A DNA stretch of 64,000 nucleotides from contig NZ_JAPDDS010000014.1 of NCBI RefSeq assembly GCF_025950085.1, positions 62,001 through 126,000 of the forward strand. The letters run 5' to 3'. Under the pieces are notes generated by a model that was not told the origin of the DNA, did not search any database, and saw nothing but the letters and a program-made list of their open reading frames with translations. Within the stretch, counting starts at the first letter, position 1, and every line of letters starts with the position of its first letter. Positions 1 through 8,786 of the stretch are shown here, piece by piece. Source of the stretch: Luteolibacter flavescens. GTDB taxonomy: Bacteria; Verrucomicrobiota; Verrucomicrobiia; Verrucomicrobiales; Akkermansiaceae. The translations under genes were made by a program, and so were the position numbers.

Positions 1-497
1 CCGCAGCCAACGCTTCCAAAACCACGGAATCCCTCGACATCGGTCTCGATGCGAAGATCCGCCAAGGCTCGGTGAAAGCGCTGTCCGGCATCCTCGCCGA
101 CCAGCACGTGCTCTATCTCAAGACCCGCAATTTCCACTGGAACCTGACCGGCCACCGTTTCCATACGCTTCATGCGTTCTTCGAGGCCCAATACACGGCC
201 CTCGCCGAGGCGATCGACGAGACCGCCGAGCGCATCCGCATGCTCGGCGCTGCCAGCCCGGGCTCGATGAAGGAATTCCTCGCCCTCGCCTCGCTGCAGG
301 AATGCGCGGGCGAACTGATCGGCGGCGATGAAGCCATCGCCCTGCTCCGCGACGACCACGAAGCCGCCGCCCGTGCCTTGCGCGATGCCGTGGACTCAAC
401 CGATGAGGCTGGCGACGCCGGCACCGCGGACTTCCTCACCAAGCTCCTCCAGAATCACGAGGAAGCCGCGTGGATGCTGCGCAGCTTCCTTGAGTAA
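1..497 (+). CDS. dps: Dps-family ferritin-like protein (5' partial)
   Basis: The reading frame is open from base 3 to the stop at 495-497, so the gene starts before the window; a GTG at 72 is in frame but the conserved region already begins before it. The visible 164 residues hold the Dps/ferritin-like pattern: LADQHVLYLKTRNFHWN, a histidine-tryptophan helix, then FEAQYTALAEAIDETAERIRMLG, which carries the ferroxidase-type His/Asp/Glu residues. Dps proteins form 12-mers that oxidise and store iron and protect DNA during starvation or oxidative stress. It converges on the entericidin-like gene, and a shared hairpin terminator at 521-554 separates the two. Confidence 0.9.
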   Translation, partial: AANASKTTESLDIGLDAKIRQGSVKALSGILADQHVLYLKTRNFHWNLTGHRFHTLHAFFEAQYTALAEAIDETAERIRMLGAASPGSMKEFLALASLQECAGELIGGDEAIALLRDDHEAAARALRDAVDSTDEAGDAGTADFLTKLLQNHEEAAWMLRSFLE

Positions 498-520
498 GCC
501 TCATTTCCGCCCAATAAAAA

Positions 521-554
521 AGCCCGCCCGGCAATCTGCCGGAGCGGGCTTTTT
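521..554. terminator. Bidirectional rho-independent terminator
   Basis: AGCCCGC pairs with GCGGGCT, with an inner CCGGC/GCCGG stem. A T-run follows on the plus strand and an A-run precedes it, so it can serve both dps and the convergent minus-strand lipoprotein gene. Confidence 0.85.
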
Positions 555-568
555 CGTCGCGGCTTGGA

Positions 569-763
569 TCAGCGCGAGGCGGCTTCTTCGATCTTGTTGC
601 CGGTCTTTTCCACGTCCTGACCGAAGCCGCGGGCGGTGGCGCAGGAGTTGAGGCCGAGAGTCACACCACCCAAGCAAAGGGCGATGAGGACCGGGCGGAA
701 GCGAAGGCGGATCACTTCGGAGGAGCGGCAGACGAAAGAATTCGAGAGGAAGATGGGATTCAT
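569..763 (-). CDS. Entericidin-like small lipoprotein
   Basis: A 64-residue protein with a hydrophobic signal segment (LIALCLGGVTLGLNSC) ending in a lipobox cysteine, then a short mature part, ATARGFGQDVEKTGNKIEEAA. That mature motif (S-C-x-T/A-x-x-G-x-G-x-D-x-x-x-x-G-x-x-I-E-x-A) is typical of the entericidin EcnA/EcnB family, small cell-envelope lipoproteins linked to stationary phase and stress in proteobacteria. The start at 763 is supported by an AAAGGGAGA ribosome-binding site 7 nt upstream. The N-terminal 20 residues before the hydrophobic segment are longer than usual for the family. Confidence 0.72.
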   Translation of the reverse strand: MNPIFLSNSFVCRSSEVIRLRFRPVLIALCLGGVTLGLNSCATARGFGQDVEKTGNKIEEAASR

Positions 764-985
764 GATGGATCTCCCTTTCGCAAACTCCGGACCAATCCGG
801 GAAAGCCTTGGAAATCCAACGAAACCACACTTTCAGCGCGTTAGATAATGTTGCATAGTGCCCTCCGCAATTTGCACTGGCGGCATTTCGCACGGCACGG
901 CAAGCCGCCCGCTCATGGAAACGTTTGATGGAGGCTGATTTGCGATCACCTCGGGAGAGGCATGCAGGCTGTTAGGAGAGCCGGC

Positions 986-1912
986 ATGCCCCGATCCCTA
1001 CTGCTTCTGAACCGCGGCTCCGGCGGGAATGAGCGCGGCCTGCAAGCCGAGCAGGTCTGCGAAACCGTCGTCGCCGCCTTCCTCGAAAAGGGCCGCGAGA
1101 TCGACACCAGGATCGTCGAGCCCGGAAAGCTCGATGCCGCGCTCAAGGACGCCGTGAAGGCGAAGCCCGAGTCGCTCATCATCGCCGGCGGCGATGGCTC
1201 CGTCTCCGCAGCCGCGCGCCACCTCGGCGGCACCGGCCTGCCGCTGGGCATCCTGCCGATGGGCACCTTCAATCTCGCCGCGCGGGATCTGGGCGTGCCG
1301 CTGGACATCAAGGAAGCCGCCGCTTTCCTCGCCGCGGCGGAAGTCCACGCGATCGACGTGCTGGACGCCGCCGGCCATGCCTGCCTGTGCACCACCATCC
1401 TCGGCTTCTACCCGGAATTCGCGAATACCTTCGAGCGTCGCGACCACGGTGGCCGGTGGTGGAAGAAAACGCTGAAGCTGATCACCTCGCTCCCCCGCAC
1501 CTTTTCCGAGTCCCGGCCGATCCGGCTGACGTGGAGCGGCGATGGAGCCGAGGGCCAGGCCCGCACGAAATTCTCCGCCTTCGTCCCCGGACGCTATCAG
1601 GCGACCACGGGCATCGTCCCGGCGCGCACGGATTTCACCTCCGGAAAGATGACCGCCTACGTCGGTCGCCAGCGCCATGCCGCCGCCGCCCTGCGCGGGA
1701 TGCTGGATTATATCTTCGGGCGGCAGGAGGCGAATCCGGAGCTGACCATGTTCCAAGCATCGAACCTGGAGCTGCATGCGGGGAAGAAGAAGCGCCTCTC
1801 GGTCATGATCGACGGGGAAATCCTCCGCCTGCCTCTGCCCATCAAGCTGACGATCCAGCCCAAGCACTTGCACGTGCTGACCACGGCGGAAAAGCTCGCG
1901 CCCGCCGAATGA
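986..1912 (+). CDS. Diacylglycerol/lipid kinase family protein (DAGK catalytic domain, YegS/LCB5-like)
   Basis: Predicted to phosphorylate a lipid such as diacylglycerol or a related alcohol using ATP, at the cytoplasmic membrane face. The catalytic-domain signature is visible: LLLNRGSGG near the N-terminus, then IIAGGDGSVSAAARHL and LGILPMGTFNLAARDLG, matching the GGDGT and P-x-G-T-x-N motifs. Valine replaces threonine after GGDGS, a common variant. The ATG at 986 is preferred over 962 because AGGAG lies 7 nt upstream of it. The stop overlaps the next start as ATGA, so it is translationally coupled to the phosphoesterase gene. The lipid substrate cannot be read from sequence. Confidence 0.85.
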   Translation: MPRSLLLLNRGSGGNERGLQAEQVCETVVAAFLEKGREIDTRIVEPGKLDAALKDAVKAKPESLIIAGGDGSVSAAARHLGGTGLPLGILPMGTFNLAARDLGVPLDIKEAAAFLAAAEVHAIDVLDAAGHACLCTTILGFYPEFANTFERRDHGGRWWKKTLKLITSLPRTFSESRPIRLTWSGDGAEGQARTKFSAFVPGRYQATTGIVPARTDFTSGKMTAYVGRQRHAAAALRGMLDYIFGRQEANPELTMFQASNLELHAGKKKRLSVMIDGEILRLPLPIKLTIQPKHLHVLTTAEKLAPAE

Positions 1913-2715
1913 TCCGCCTTCTCCATCTGTCCGATCCGCACTTCGGAGCCGCAGACGAAGCCACCGCGCAGGCCTTCCTAGCCCGGGCGAAGGAGCTCGC
2001 CCCGGACCTGACGGTGCTGAGCGGCGACCTCACCATGCGGGCGCGGCGGCAGGAGCTGCGGGATGCGAAGGCCTTCTACGAGCAGCTCCCCCAACCGCGG
2101 TTCGTGATCCCCGGGAATCATGACATCCCCGCGCTGAACCAGCCGCTCGACCGGTTTTTCCGGCCCTTCCGGCGCTACCGCGAGACCTTCGGAAAGGATC
2201 TGGAGCCCTCGCTCTGCACCGGGAGCATCGAGGTCATCGGCCTGAATAGCAACCGGGCCTTCAGCCGGGATCTCGACTGGTCAAAGGGCTATCTCTCACA
2301 GGATCAGCTAGATGGCGCGGCGCGGCGCTTCGGCCCGGTCTCGCCCGGGCTGCGGGTGCTGACCCTGCATCACCCCCTCCTGGCCCCGCCGGATCACCGC
2401 CGGGACGTGGTGAAGCCGCTGCCGCCGCTGCTCACGATGCTCTCCGGCTCGCGCGTCGATCTGGTGCTCTGCGGGCACTTCCACCAGTCCCGCATCGGCA
2501 CGGTCGCCGGGACTTCCGAGTGGAGCTCCATCGTCTCCCAAGCCCCCACCGTCTGCTCGACCCGGCTGCAGGGCGAGCCGCCCGGATTCCACATGATCCA
2601 CCTCGACGGCGACCAATTGCGCGTGGTGCTGCACCGCTACGAGGGAGACCGCTTCATGGAAGACAGCTCGGAGATCTTCCGGCGGGACGAGACCGGCTGG
2701 CACGTCCTCCTGTGA
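1909..2715 (+). CDS. Calcineurin-like metallophosphoesterase
   Basis: A 268-residue protein with the full metallophosphoesterase ligand set: LLHLSDPHFG (D-x-H), TVLSGDLT (GD), VIPGNHDI (GNHD), LTLHHPLLAPPD (first C-terminal His) and LVLCGHFHQ (GHxH). These coordinate a dinuclear metal centre for phosphoester cleavage. No signal peptide is visible, so it is probably cytoplasmic. The ATG at 1909 overlaps the lipid kinase stop, which places both in one operon and suggests linked phospho-substrates, though the substrate is unknown. An upstream extension of the frame to 1387 lies inside the kinase gene and is not used. Confidence 0.88.
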   Translation: MIRLLHLSDPHFGAADEATAQAFLARAKELAPDLTVLSGDLTMRARRQELRDAKAFYEQLPQPRFVIPGNHDIPALNQPLDRFFRPFRRYRETFGKDLEPSLCTGSIEVIGLNSNRAFSRDLDWSKGYLSQDQLDGAARRFGPVSPGLRVLTLHHPLLAPPDHRRDVVKPLPPLLTMLSGSRVDLVLCGHFHQSRIGTVAGTSEWSSIVSQAPTVCSTRLQGEPPGFHMIHLDGDQLRVVLHRYEGDRFMEDSSEIFRRDETGWHVLL

Positions 2716-2850
2716 GGCGCAGTGATGGCAAAGCGCCACGCGGGAATTGCAGCATGCTCTCCCGGTGGTTTCGGCTTTGGCGGAACTCCTTGAGAAATAC
2801 GCAAAGTCCGACCCCCATCTTTCGGCACGACGTTTGCGAGATAGGCCGCC

Positions 2851-3324
2851 ATGTACGATCTGCGCCTGCCCACCCAAGCTCCCGTCGTCACGCTCCAGAC
2901 CGCTCTCACCCGCACGCTCGATGCGGCAGTCGCCTACCGGCACGCCACCGGCATCTCCGAGTCCAAGCTGCTGGCGAGATTTTGCCGGGAATTCGCCTCG
3001 GAGCGGAGCAAGCAGGCAGACAGGATCGCCGTGATGATCCGTGAAGTCGGGGACGTGCCCGATCTCGGCTTCAGCGGCGAGGCGAATTTCCAGCAGCTCT
3101 GGATGTCGCTGGTGAATCGCCGCTTCCCCACCTTCCGGGAGGGCCTGCCCCGCGAATGCGAGCGCAGCGACCGCAGGCTGGAACGGGTGCTGGTCCGGCT
3201 TGTCGGCGGGACCTCGGAATATCGCGGCGAACTGGCTGATATTCTTCGCGACGTCCGCGACGGCCTCGCCCGCCTGCAGGAACTGCGGGAGCCGAATGGG
3301 GCCCTGCCGGTGGTGATGCGCTAA
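2851..3324 (+). CDS. DUF2383-like four-helix-bundle protein
   Basis: A 157-residue, probably all-helical cytoplasmic protein. The central part (LLARFCREFASERSKQADRIAVMIREVG, then FQQLWMSLVNRRF and an E-C-E-R-S-D segment) resembles the PA2169/DUF2383 ferritin-like fold family, whose members are stress-associated proteins of unknown biochemistry. The similarity is judged by eye. It stands alone between the phosphoesterase and the vWA gene. A purine-rich GAGATAGG sits 5 nt before the ATG. Confidence 0.5.
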   Translation: MYDLRLPTQAPVVTLQTALTRTLDAAVAYRHATGISESKLLARFCREFASERSKQADRIAVMIREVGDVPDLGFSGEANFQQLWMSLVNRRFPTFREGLPRECERSDRRLERVLVRLVGGTSEYRGELADILRDVRDGLARLQELREPNGALPVVMR

Positions 3325-3403
3325 AATCCGGTCCCTCGGGATTTCCTCCAAGATTCCGGGACGGCTGGCCGTTCCGCCCTGCGAGAAAATCATCGTTGGA
3401 CCT

Positions 3404-4549
3404 ATGAGCCATCCTACCCTTCCACCTGCCGAGCCGGTTTATACACCGCCGCCATCGTCACTGAGACAACGCCTCGCCCGACTTGGGGCCGGGGCGTTCT
3501 TCATTTCCGTGACGGCGCACCTGATCTTCATCGCGCTGGCCATTTTCGCCTTTTACACCGTGGTGAAGCCACCCGTGGAGGCTCCGCCGGACTTCAGCGC
3601 GGCCGGTGGCGGCGGTGGTGGCGATGGGGGTCACCGCGTGATGCAGCAGGCAAAGGCGCAGCAGAAAATGTCGTCCGCCTCGATGTCGCACCGGATCGCC
3701 AGCACGTCGATCTCCAGCATCGCGCTGCCGGATGCCGACTCCTCGCCGATGAGCTCGTCGATGCCGGACATGATGTCCGGGGCGGGCTCCGGCGGTGGCA
3801 GCGGTGGCGGGAGCGGCGGCGGAAATGGCACCGGCATCGGGACGGGGAGCGGCCCGGGCAGCGGAACAGGCAAGGGCTTCGGCCAGGGCGGTGCCGTCAC
3901 TTTCTTCAACCAGACGACCCGCGGGAAGCGCATCGCCTACGTCATCGACTACTCGCTCTCCATGTCCGGCAAGCGGATCGAACTGCTGCGCGCGGAGCTG
4001 AAGCGGAGCATCTCGGCCCTCGATTACGAAAAGGAATATCAGATCATCTTCTTCGCCGGCCCGGCGTGGATGATGGGCGACAAGGTGGAGATGGGCGCCA
4101 GCCGCCGCGATGCCGTGGTCCACTCCGGCAACCGGGAATACAAGTGGGAAGTCGCCAAGGACAGCCCGGTCTGGGAGGCTAAGGGCCGCCCGCGCGATGT
4201 CCGCTGGATGAAGGCTGACCCGGTCCGGCTTGAAGACGCCGTCACGGCCATCGACGAGATGCCCATGCAATACGGCACCTCCTGGGAGGCCCCGCTCGAA
4301 ATGGCGCTGAAGCTGAATCCCGCTCCCGACCTGATCTTCTTCATGACGGATGGCGTGTCCGGCAACGAATCCATGGCCATCGCCGAGCGCATGGGCCACC
4401 GTGCGAAGACCAAGAAGACGATCATCAATGCGATCTCGATGATGGAGCCCGGCGCGGTGGGCCCGATGAAGCAGCTCGCCCTGCGTAGCGGCGGCAAATT
4501 CTCGGTCATCGAGAAGGACGGCAGCGTCCACGAGCAACTGGTGGAATAA
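3404..4549 (+). CDS. Membrane-anchored von Willebrand factor A domain protein
   Basis: A 381-residue protein with a TonB-like layout: a short cytoplasmic tail, one membrane segment (FFISVTAHLIFIALAIFAFY, about residues 32-51), a serine/methionine-rich region, a Gly-Ser linker (about 126-160), then a vWA domain. The MIDAS metal site is complete: DYSLS near residue 182, a threonine in TSWEAP and the aspartate in FFMTDG. vWA domains bind protein partners through a metal ion; this one should face the periplasm. It has no recognisable chaperone ATPase partner next to it, and its role is unknown. Confidence 0.8.
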   Translation: MSHPTLPPAEPVYTPPPSSLRQRLARLGAGAFFISVTAHLIFIALAIFAFYTVVKPPVEAPPDFSAAGGGGGGDGGHRVMQQAKAQQKMSSASMSHRIASTSISSIALPDADSSPMSSSMPDMMSGAGSGGGSGGGSGGGNGTGIGTGSGPGSGTGKGFGQGGAVTFFNQTTRGKRIAYVIDYSLSMSGKRIELLRAELKRSISALDYEKEYQIIFFAGPAWMMGDKVEMGASRRDAVVHSGNREYKWEVAKDSPVWEAKGRPRDVRWMKADPVRLEDAVTAIDEMPMQYGTSWEAPLEMALKLNPAPDLIFFMTDGVSGNESMAIAERMGHRAKTKKTIINAISMMEPGAVGPMKQLALRSGGKFSVIEKDGSVHEQLVE

Positions 4550-4617
4550 GGCCGCACGATTGGCTGGATTTCTGCAGGGCGGGCAAGATCCTCTTGCCCG
4601 CCCCGGTAGTCACCACC

Positions 4618-5541
4618 ATGCGCCTCTGCCTCGCCCTGCTCCTCCTGATCTCCCCGCTCGCCGCAAATCCGGTGATGGACGGTGCCGACCCGCACGTCAT
4701 CGCCGTGGGGAAGAACTACTGGATGTATCCCACCGAGTCGCGCAGCCGCCGGCCGGTCTTCGCCGCATATCGCTCCACCGACCTGCGTACGTGGCACCGG
4801 GAGGGCACCATCCTGGAGCTGGACAAGGTGCCGTGGGTGAAGGAGGACGGCGCACCGTGGCACGGGGCCTGGGCACCTGCCATGGCGGAGAAAAAGGGCC
4901 GGTATTACTTCTACTACTCGGTGGGCCCGCAGAATCCCACCCCCAGCCGCATCGGCGTGGCGGTCGGCAACTCGCCCTCCGGACCATTCAAGGACAGCGG
5001 AAAGCCGCTGCTGACCGGCGGCGATGGCTTCGAAGCGATCGACCCGATGGTTTTCACCGACCCCGCGAATCGCAAGTCGTGGTTCTATGCCGGTGGCAGC
5101 GCGGGCTCGAAGCTGCGGGTCTTCGAAATGGCGGACGACATGGTGAGCTTCAAGCGCGAGGTGGAAATCGAGCAGCCGAAGCACTTCACCGAGGCCCCCT
5201 TCATGCACGTGCACGAGAGGACCTACTACCTCAGCTACAGCCACGGGCGGTGGAATGACAGCAGCTACTCCGTCCACTACGCGACCGGGAAGTCCCCCTC
5301 CGGCCCGTGGGAATACCGCGGCCAGATCCTCTCCAGCGACGAAAAGCACCAGGGCCCGGGCCATCACGCCTTCGTCCAGGATCCCGCGACCAAGGACTGG
5401 TTCATCGTTTACCACCGCTGGGAGACCTCGCGGAAGGAGCCGCCCTTCCGCGGCACCCGCAAGATCGCGGTCGAGAAGATCGAGTACGACGCGAAGGGCC
5501 TGATCAGACCGATCAAGATGAGCGACGGCAGGGCGCGCTAG
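4618..5541 (+). CDS. Secreted glycoside hydrolase family 43-like protein
   Basis: Predicted extracytoplasmic glycosidase of the five-bladed beta-propeller GH43/GH62/GH32 clan. A signal peptide (MRLCLALLLLISPLAA) opens the protein, so the ATG at 4618 is chosen over 4594. The three usual carboxylates can be placed: GADPHVI (general base Asp), AIDPMVF (pKa-modulating Asp) and FTEAPFM (general acid Glu). The substrate is probably a plant or algal side-chain sugar such as arabinose or xylose, but this is not determined. It is a single gene with no neighbouring SusCD or other CAZymes. Confidence 0.82.
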   Translation: MRLCLALLLLISPLAANPVMDGADPHVIAVGKNYWMYPTESRSRRPVFAAYRSTDLRTWHREGTILELDKVPWVKEDGAPWHGAWAPAMAEKKGRYYFYYSVGPQNPTPSRIGVAVGNSPSGPFKDSGKPLLTGGDGFEAIDPMVFTDPANRKSWFYAGGSAGSKLRVFEMADDMVSFKREVEIEQPKHFTEAPFMHVHERTYYLSYSHGRWNDSSYSVHYATGKSPSGPWEYRGQILSSDEKHQGPGHHAFVQDPATKDWFIVYHRWETSRKEPPFRGTRKIAVEKIEYDAKGLIRPIKMSDGRAR

Positions 5542-5553
5542 AGCAGACGCCGG

Positions 5554-6123
5554 TTAGCGGCGCTCGATGCCCGGTGGCAGCCAGTCCTTTTTCATCGGCT
5601 GGATGTGCGGATCGGCCCCGCCCGAGCCACCGGAGGGTGTCGCCTCGGCCTTCCCGGCCTCGATACCCGCGGTGTGCTTTTCGAACAGGGCGCGCACCTT
5701 CGTGTCATCCATCGCGCCGATGAAGCGGTCCACTTCCTTGCCGTCGCGGAAAAGCCGGACGTCCGGGATGCTGCGCACGCCTTCCCGCTTCGCAACGTCC
5801 TGCACCTGATCGACATCGACCTTCCCCAGCAGGACCTTGCCGGGGAATTCCCCCGTCACCGACTCCAGCACCGGGCCGACCATCTTGCACGGGCCACACC
5901 ACTCGGCGTGGAAATCGACCACGACAAGGCGTCCGGGAGTGGCGACGAAGGAATCGTAGCCCGCCGAATCGAGATCCCGCACGGCGGGGCCTGCAGCCGT
6001 GGCCGAGGCACTTGCCGTGGACTTCGATGCCGACGCCCTGACCTTGGATACCAGGTTCTTCGCCTTCTCGCAGCCCGGCAGGCAGGCAAGCACGAGCAAT
6101 GAAGCGACGAGTGAAAGTTTCAT
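5554..6123 (-). CDS. Thioredoxin-domain lipoprotein
   Basis: A 189-residue lipoprotein with signal and lipobox (LVLACLPGC), a Ser/Ala-rich spacer, then a thioredoxin fold with the redox motif FHAEWCGPCKMVGP and the cis-proline loop VRSIPDVRLF. It should act as a disulfide reductant or oxidase anchored in the envelope. The C-terminus carries a tail after the fold ending in KKDWLPPGIERR. The upstream gene in the same operon (10 nt away) encodes a cysteine-free thioredoxin-like protein with a KDWLP tail too. The start at 6123 is preferred over 6180 because it begins the signal peptide. Confidence 0.85.
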   Translation of the reverse strand: MKLSLVASLLVLACLPGCEKAKNLVSKVRASASKSTASASATAAGPAVRDLDSAGYDSFVATPGRLVVVDFHAEWCGPCKMVGPVLESVTGEFPGKVLLGKVDVDQVQDVAKREGVRSIPDVRLFRDGKEVDRFIGAMDDTKVRALFEKHTAGIEAGKAEATPSGGSGGADPHIQPMKKDWLPPGIERR

Positions 6124-6133
6124 GCGGTCATTT

Positions 6134-6697
6134 CTAGTGAGCTTGTCCGGCAGGCTGTCCGGGCGATGCCTGCTTGCCACCGCCGCGGGTCATCCCCGGC
6201 ACTTGCGGCAACCAGTCCTTGTCGATGCGCTGGAAGATCCCCGCAAGCAAGCGCACGATGGTCTGCTCCACCAGCGACGGATCGGTCTGACCCACGAGTT
6301 GGTCCAGCTTCTTGCCGTTCGCGTAGAAGTCGAGGTGTCCCATGAAGCCGTCCTGCTTCACGCCCATCTTTGCCGCGAGTTCGGGCTCGTCCTCGATGTG
6401 GAGATCCATCACGACAATGCGCTCGTCCGGGTGCTCGGCATTCCGCTTCTCAAGCAGCTTCCGGAGCCTCTCCGACTCGGAGCTGCCGCTCATGATCATG
6501 TTGACGATGATCAGCTTGTCCCGCGTCGCGAGGAGGGCGTCGAGCTTGTCGCGGGTCACCTGCTCGGCGGGCGGTTGCTCCTGCGCGTGTCGTTCTTCCT
6601 GCGGCAGCGCGAAATACAGTCCCGCGCCCCCTGCGGCGAGGACCAGGCCGAGGGTGAAAATCCAGCGGATCCATTTGCCGCGATCTTGGGAAGTCAC
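6134..6697 (-). CDS. Membrane-anchored thioredoxin-like protein lacking redox cysteines
   Basis: A 187-residue protein with a single N-terminal membrane segment (WIFTLGLVLAAGGAGLYFAL) followed by a domain with thioredoxin-like strand-helix order: KLIIVNMIMSGSSESERLRKLL, where a CxxC would be expected but S-G-S-S is present, then a later YANGKKLDQLVG strand. It ends with RIDKDWLPQVPGMTRGG, sharing KDWLP with the downstream thioredoxin lipoprotein. No cysteine is present in the protein, so a redox function is unlikely; it may be a scaffold or partner of the active thioredoxin. First gene of a two-gene minus-strand operon. Confidence 0.65.
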   Translation of the reverse strand: MTSQDRGKWIRWIFTLGLVLAAGGAGLYFALPQEERHAQEQPPAEQVTRDKLDALLATRDKLIIVNMIMSGSSESERLRKLLEKRNAEHPDERIVVMDLHIEDEPELAAKMGVKQDGFMGHLDFYANGKKLDQLVGQTDPSLVEQTIVRLLAGIFQRIDKDWLPQVPGMTRGGGKQASPGQPAGQAH

Positions 6698-6872
6698 ACC
6701 CTTGAGATATTGCCCAAATCAATAAAAGCGAACCAATTCCAACTCATCCCCCGCCCCGAAACGATGGCCGCGAATCGCCCGCCGGGGACACCCGCCCATT
6801 GACCTGCCGCGGAAAGAGCGCACAAATCCCGTGTAACCTGCCGCTCATGTGGTGCGAAGTCTCGATGTAATC

Positions 6873-8651
6873 ATGAAAACAACCATCGCCATCAGTTTGC
6901 TCGCCGCGCTGCCGCTCGCCGCGGCGGAAGAAAAGCCGGTCGTGGCCATCTACGATCTGGAAGGCACCATCTCCGAGTCAGGCCGCCCGGAGGCGTCGCT
7001 CCTCGGTCTGGACATGGAAGCCACCCGCCCGCTCACCCTCTTCGACCTCACCCGCAGCCTGAAGAAAGCCGCCGCGGACCCGAATGTGAAGGCCGTGGTG
7101 GTGGATACGGACGATGCCCAGCTCGGCCTGCCCCAGCTCCAGGAAATCCACCGCCGCCTGCAGGAAGTGCGCGCCGCGGGCAAGGACGTGTGGCTCTACA
7201 CCGACTCGCTCGGCAATGGCACCGCCCTGCTGGGCTCCGCCGCGAACCACTTCACCCTCATGCCCGAGGGCGATGTCTCCTTCAGCGGAATTTACTCCGA
7301 GTCGATGTATTTCAAGGGCCTGCTCGACAAGGCGGGCGTGGTGGCCGACGTGATCCACATCGGTGACTTCAAGAGCTTCGGCGAGGAATACTACCGCACC
7401 GGCCCCAGCGACTTCGCGAAGCAGCAAAAGGAAGAGCTGATCGGCGGCATCTTCGACCAGCTCGTCGGCGAGATTTCCGAAGGCCGCAAGGTCCCGGCGG
7501 AGAAGATCCGCGAGCTCGTGGACCGCGGCACCTTCACTCCCGCACAGGCGAAGGAAGCCGGACTCGTGGACGACCTGAAGCACCGCACCGACTTCTCCGC
7601 CGCCGTGAAGGCAGCCTACGAGGGCGCGAAGTTTGACCGCGGATACGAGCTGCCGGATCAGGACGGCCCGGAGATCACCGGCATGCTGGACATCTTCAAG
7701 CTGATGTTCGAAAGCGACAAATCGAAGAACGCGAAGACCGACTACATCGCGGTGGTGCCCTTCGAAGGCGAGATCTCCAGCGAGTCGATCGCCCCGATCC
7801 GCACGCAGATCCTCAAGCTGCTGAAGGATGACCGCGCGAAGGCACTGGTGCTGCGCGTGGATTCCCCCGGCGGCTCCGCCCTCGCGAGCGAGGTGCTGTG
7901 GGAAGCCACCGACGAGTGGAAGGCCAGCGGACGCCCCTTCGTGGTGTCGATGGGCGGCGTGGCTGCCAGTGGCGGCTACTACATCTCCAGCGGTGCGGAC
8001 CGCATCTTCGCCGAGGAAGGAACAGTCACCGGCTCCATCGGCGTGGTGGGCATGAAGCTCGTGCTCGGCGGCGCGATGGAGAAGCTGGGCATCACCACCC
8101 ATGCGACGCAGCGCGGCAAGAATGCCGGTGCGCAGTCCATGGTCCATCCCTTCTCCGAGGAGGAGTCGAAGCTGGTGCGCGACTCGATGCTGCAGGTCTA
8201 TGGCACCTTCAAGAAGCGCATCGAAGCCGGCCGCGGCGACCGCCTGAAGGGCGAGCTGGAAGGCATGGCCGGTGGCCGCGTCTTCACCGGCAAGCGCGCG
8301 CTGGAACTCGGTCTCGTCGATGAACTCGGCGGACTCGGTGAAGCGGTGGCCTACGCCGCCGACAAGTCCGGCGTGAATGCCGATGCGCTCAAGCTGGTGC
8401 CCGAGCCGAAGAGCCCGCTCGAAGGCCTCTTCGCCAAGCCGGAGAAGCCCGCCGATGACGAGATCGTGAAGATGGGCGTGAGGGTCTCCCCTGTCGCGGA
8501 AGCCGTGAAGGCCACCCTCGGCGATGCTCAGATCAATGCGCTGCCGAAGCCGGCCCGCGACGCCGTGACCCGCGTGCTGAAGCGCATCGAAACCTGCTCC
8601 GACAGCACGATCCAGCTCGTCGGCCCGGAGATCTCGATCCCGCTGAAGTAA
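6873..8651 (+). CDS. sppA: Signal peptide peptidase SppA, 67-kDa type
   Basis: A 592-residue duplicated ClpP-like serine protease that degrades cleaved signal peptides at the membrane. The N-terminal half supplies the catalytic lysine (IGDFKSFGEEYYRTG) and the C-terminal half the serine (GGVAASGGYYISSGADRIFA), the Ser-Lys dyad arrangement of the long SppA type. The C-half also has VDSPGGSA. The protein starts with a signal peptide (MKTTIAISLLAALPLAAA), so the ATG at 6873 is chosen over an in-frame start at 6849. A strong terminator follows at 8685-8717. Confidence 0.93.
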   Translation: MKTTIAISLLAALPLAAAEEKPVVAIYDLEGTISESGRPEASLLGLDMEATRPLTLFDLTRSLKKAAADPNVKAVVVDTDDAQLGLPQLQEIHRRLQEVRAAGKDVWLYTDSLGNGTALLGSAANHFTLMPEGDVSFSGIYSESMYFKGLLDKAGVVADVIHIGDFKSFGEEYYRTGPSDFAKQQKEELIGGIFDQLVGEISEGRKVPAEKIRELVDRGTFTPAQAKEAGLVDDLKHRTDFSAAVKAAYEGAKFDRGYELPDQDGPEITGMLDIFKLMFESDKSKNAKTDYIAVVPFEGEISSESIAPIRTQILKLLKDDRAKALVLRVDSPGGSALASEVLWEATDEWKASGRPFVVSMGGVAASGGYYISSGADRIFAEEGTVTGSIGVVGMKLVLGGAMEKLGITTHATQRGKNAGAQSMVHPFSEEESKLVRDSMLQVYGTFKKRIEAGRGDRLKGELEGMAGGRVFTGKRALELGLVDELGGLGEAVAYAADKSGVNADALKLVPEPKSPLEGLFAKPEKPADDEIVKMGVRVSPVAEAVKATLGDAQINALPKPARDAVTRVLKRIETCSDSTIQLVGPEISIPLK

Positions 8652-8684
8652 GGCAGCGCATTCCTTCATTCCGACAGTAATCAC

Positions 8685-8717
8685 GCCGTCCCCGGGAAAT
8701 CCGGGGCGGCTTTTTTT
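8685..8717 (+). terminator. Rho-independent terminator after sppA
   Basis: GCCGTCCCC pairs with CGGGGCGGC (one G-T wobble) around a short loop, followed by seven T. Confidence 0.9.
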
Positions 8718-8786
8718 GTGGAAACACCCACGGCAAGATCTCTCCGGAATTGACAACATGTGGCACTAACAGATTTCTCGCGCCGC

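Noticed and set aside
6978-8759. 593-codon minus-strand open frame opposite sppA
   Set aside because: Shadow of sppA; it also crosses the sppA terminator.
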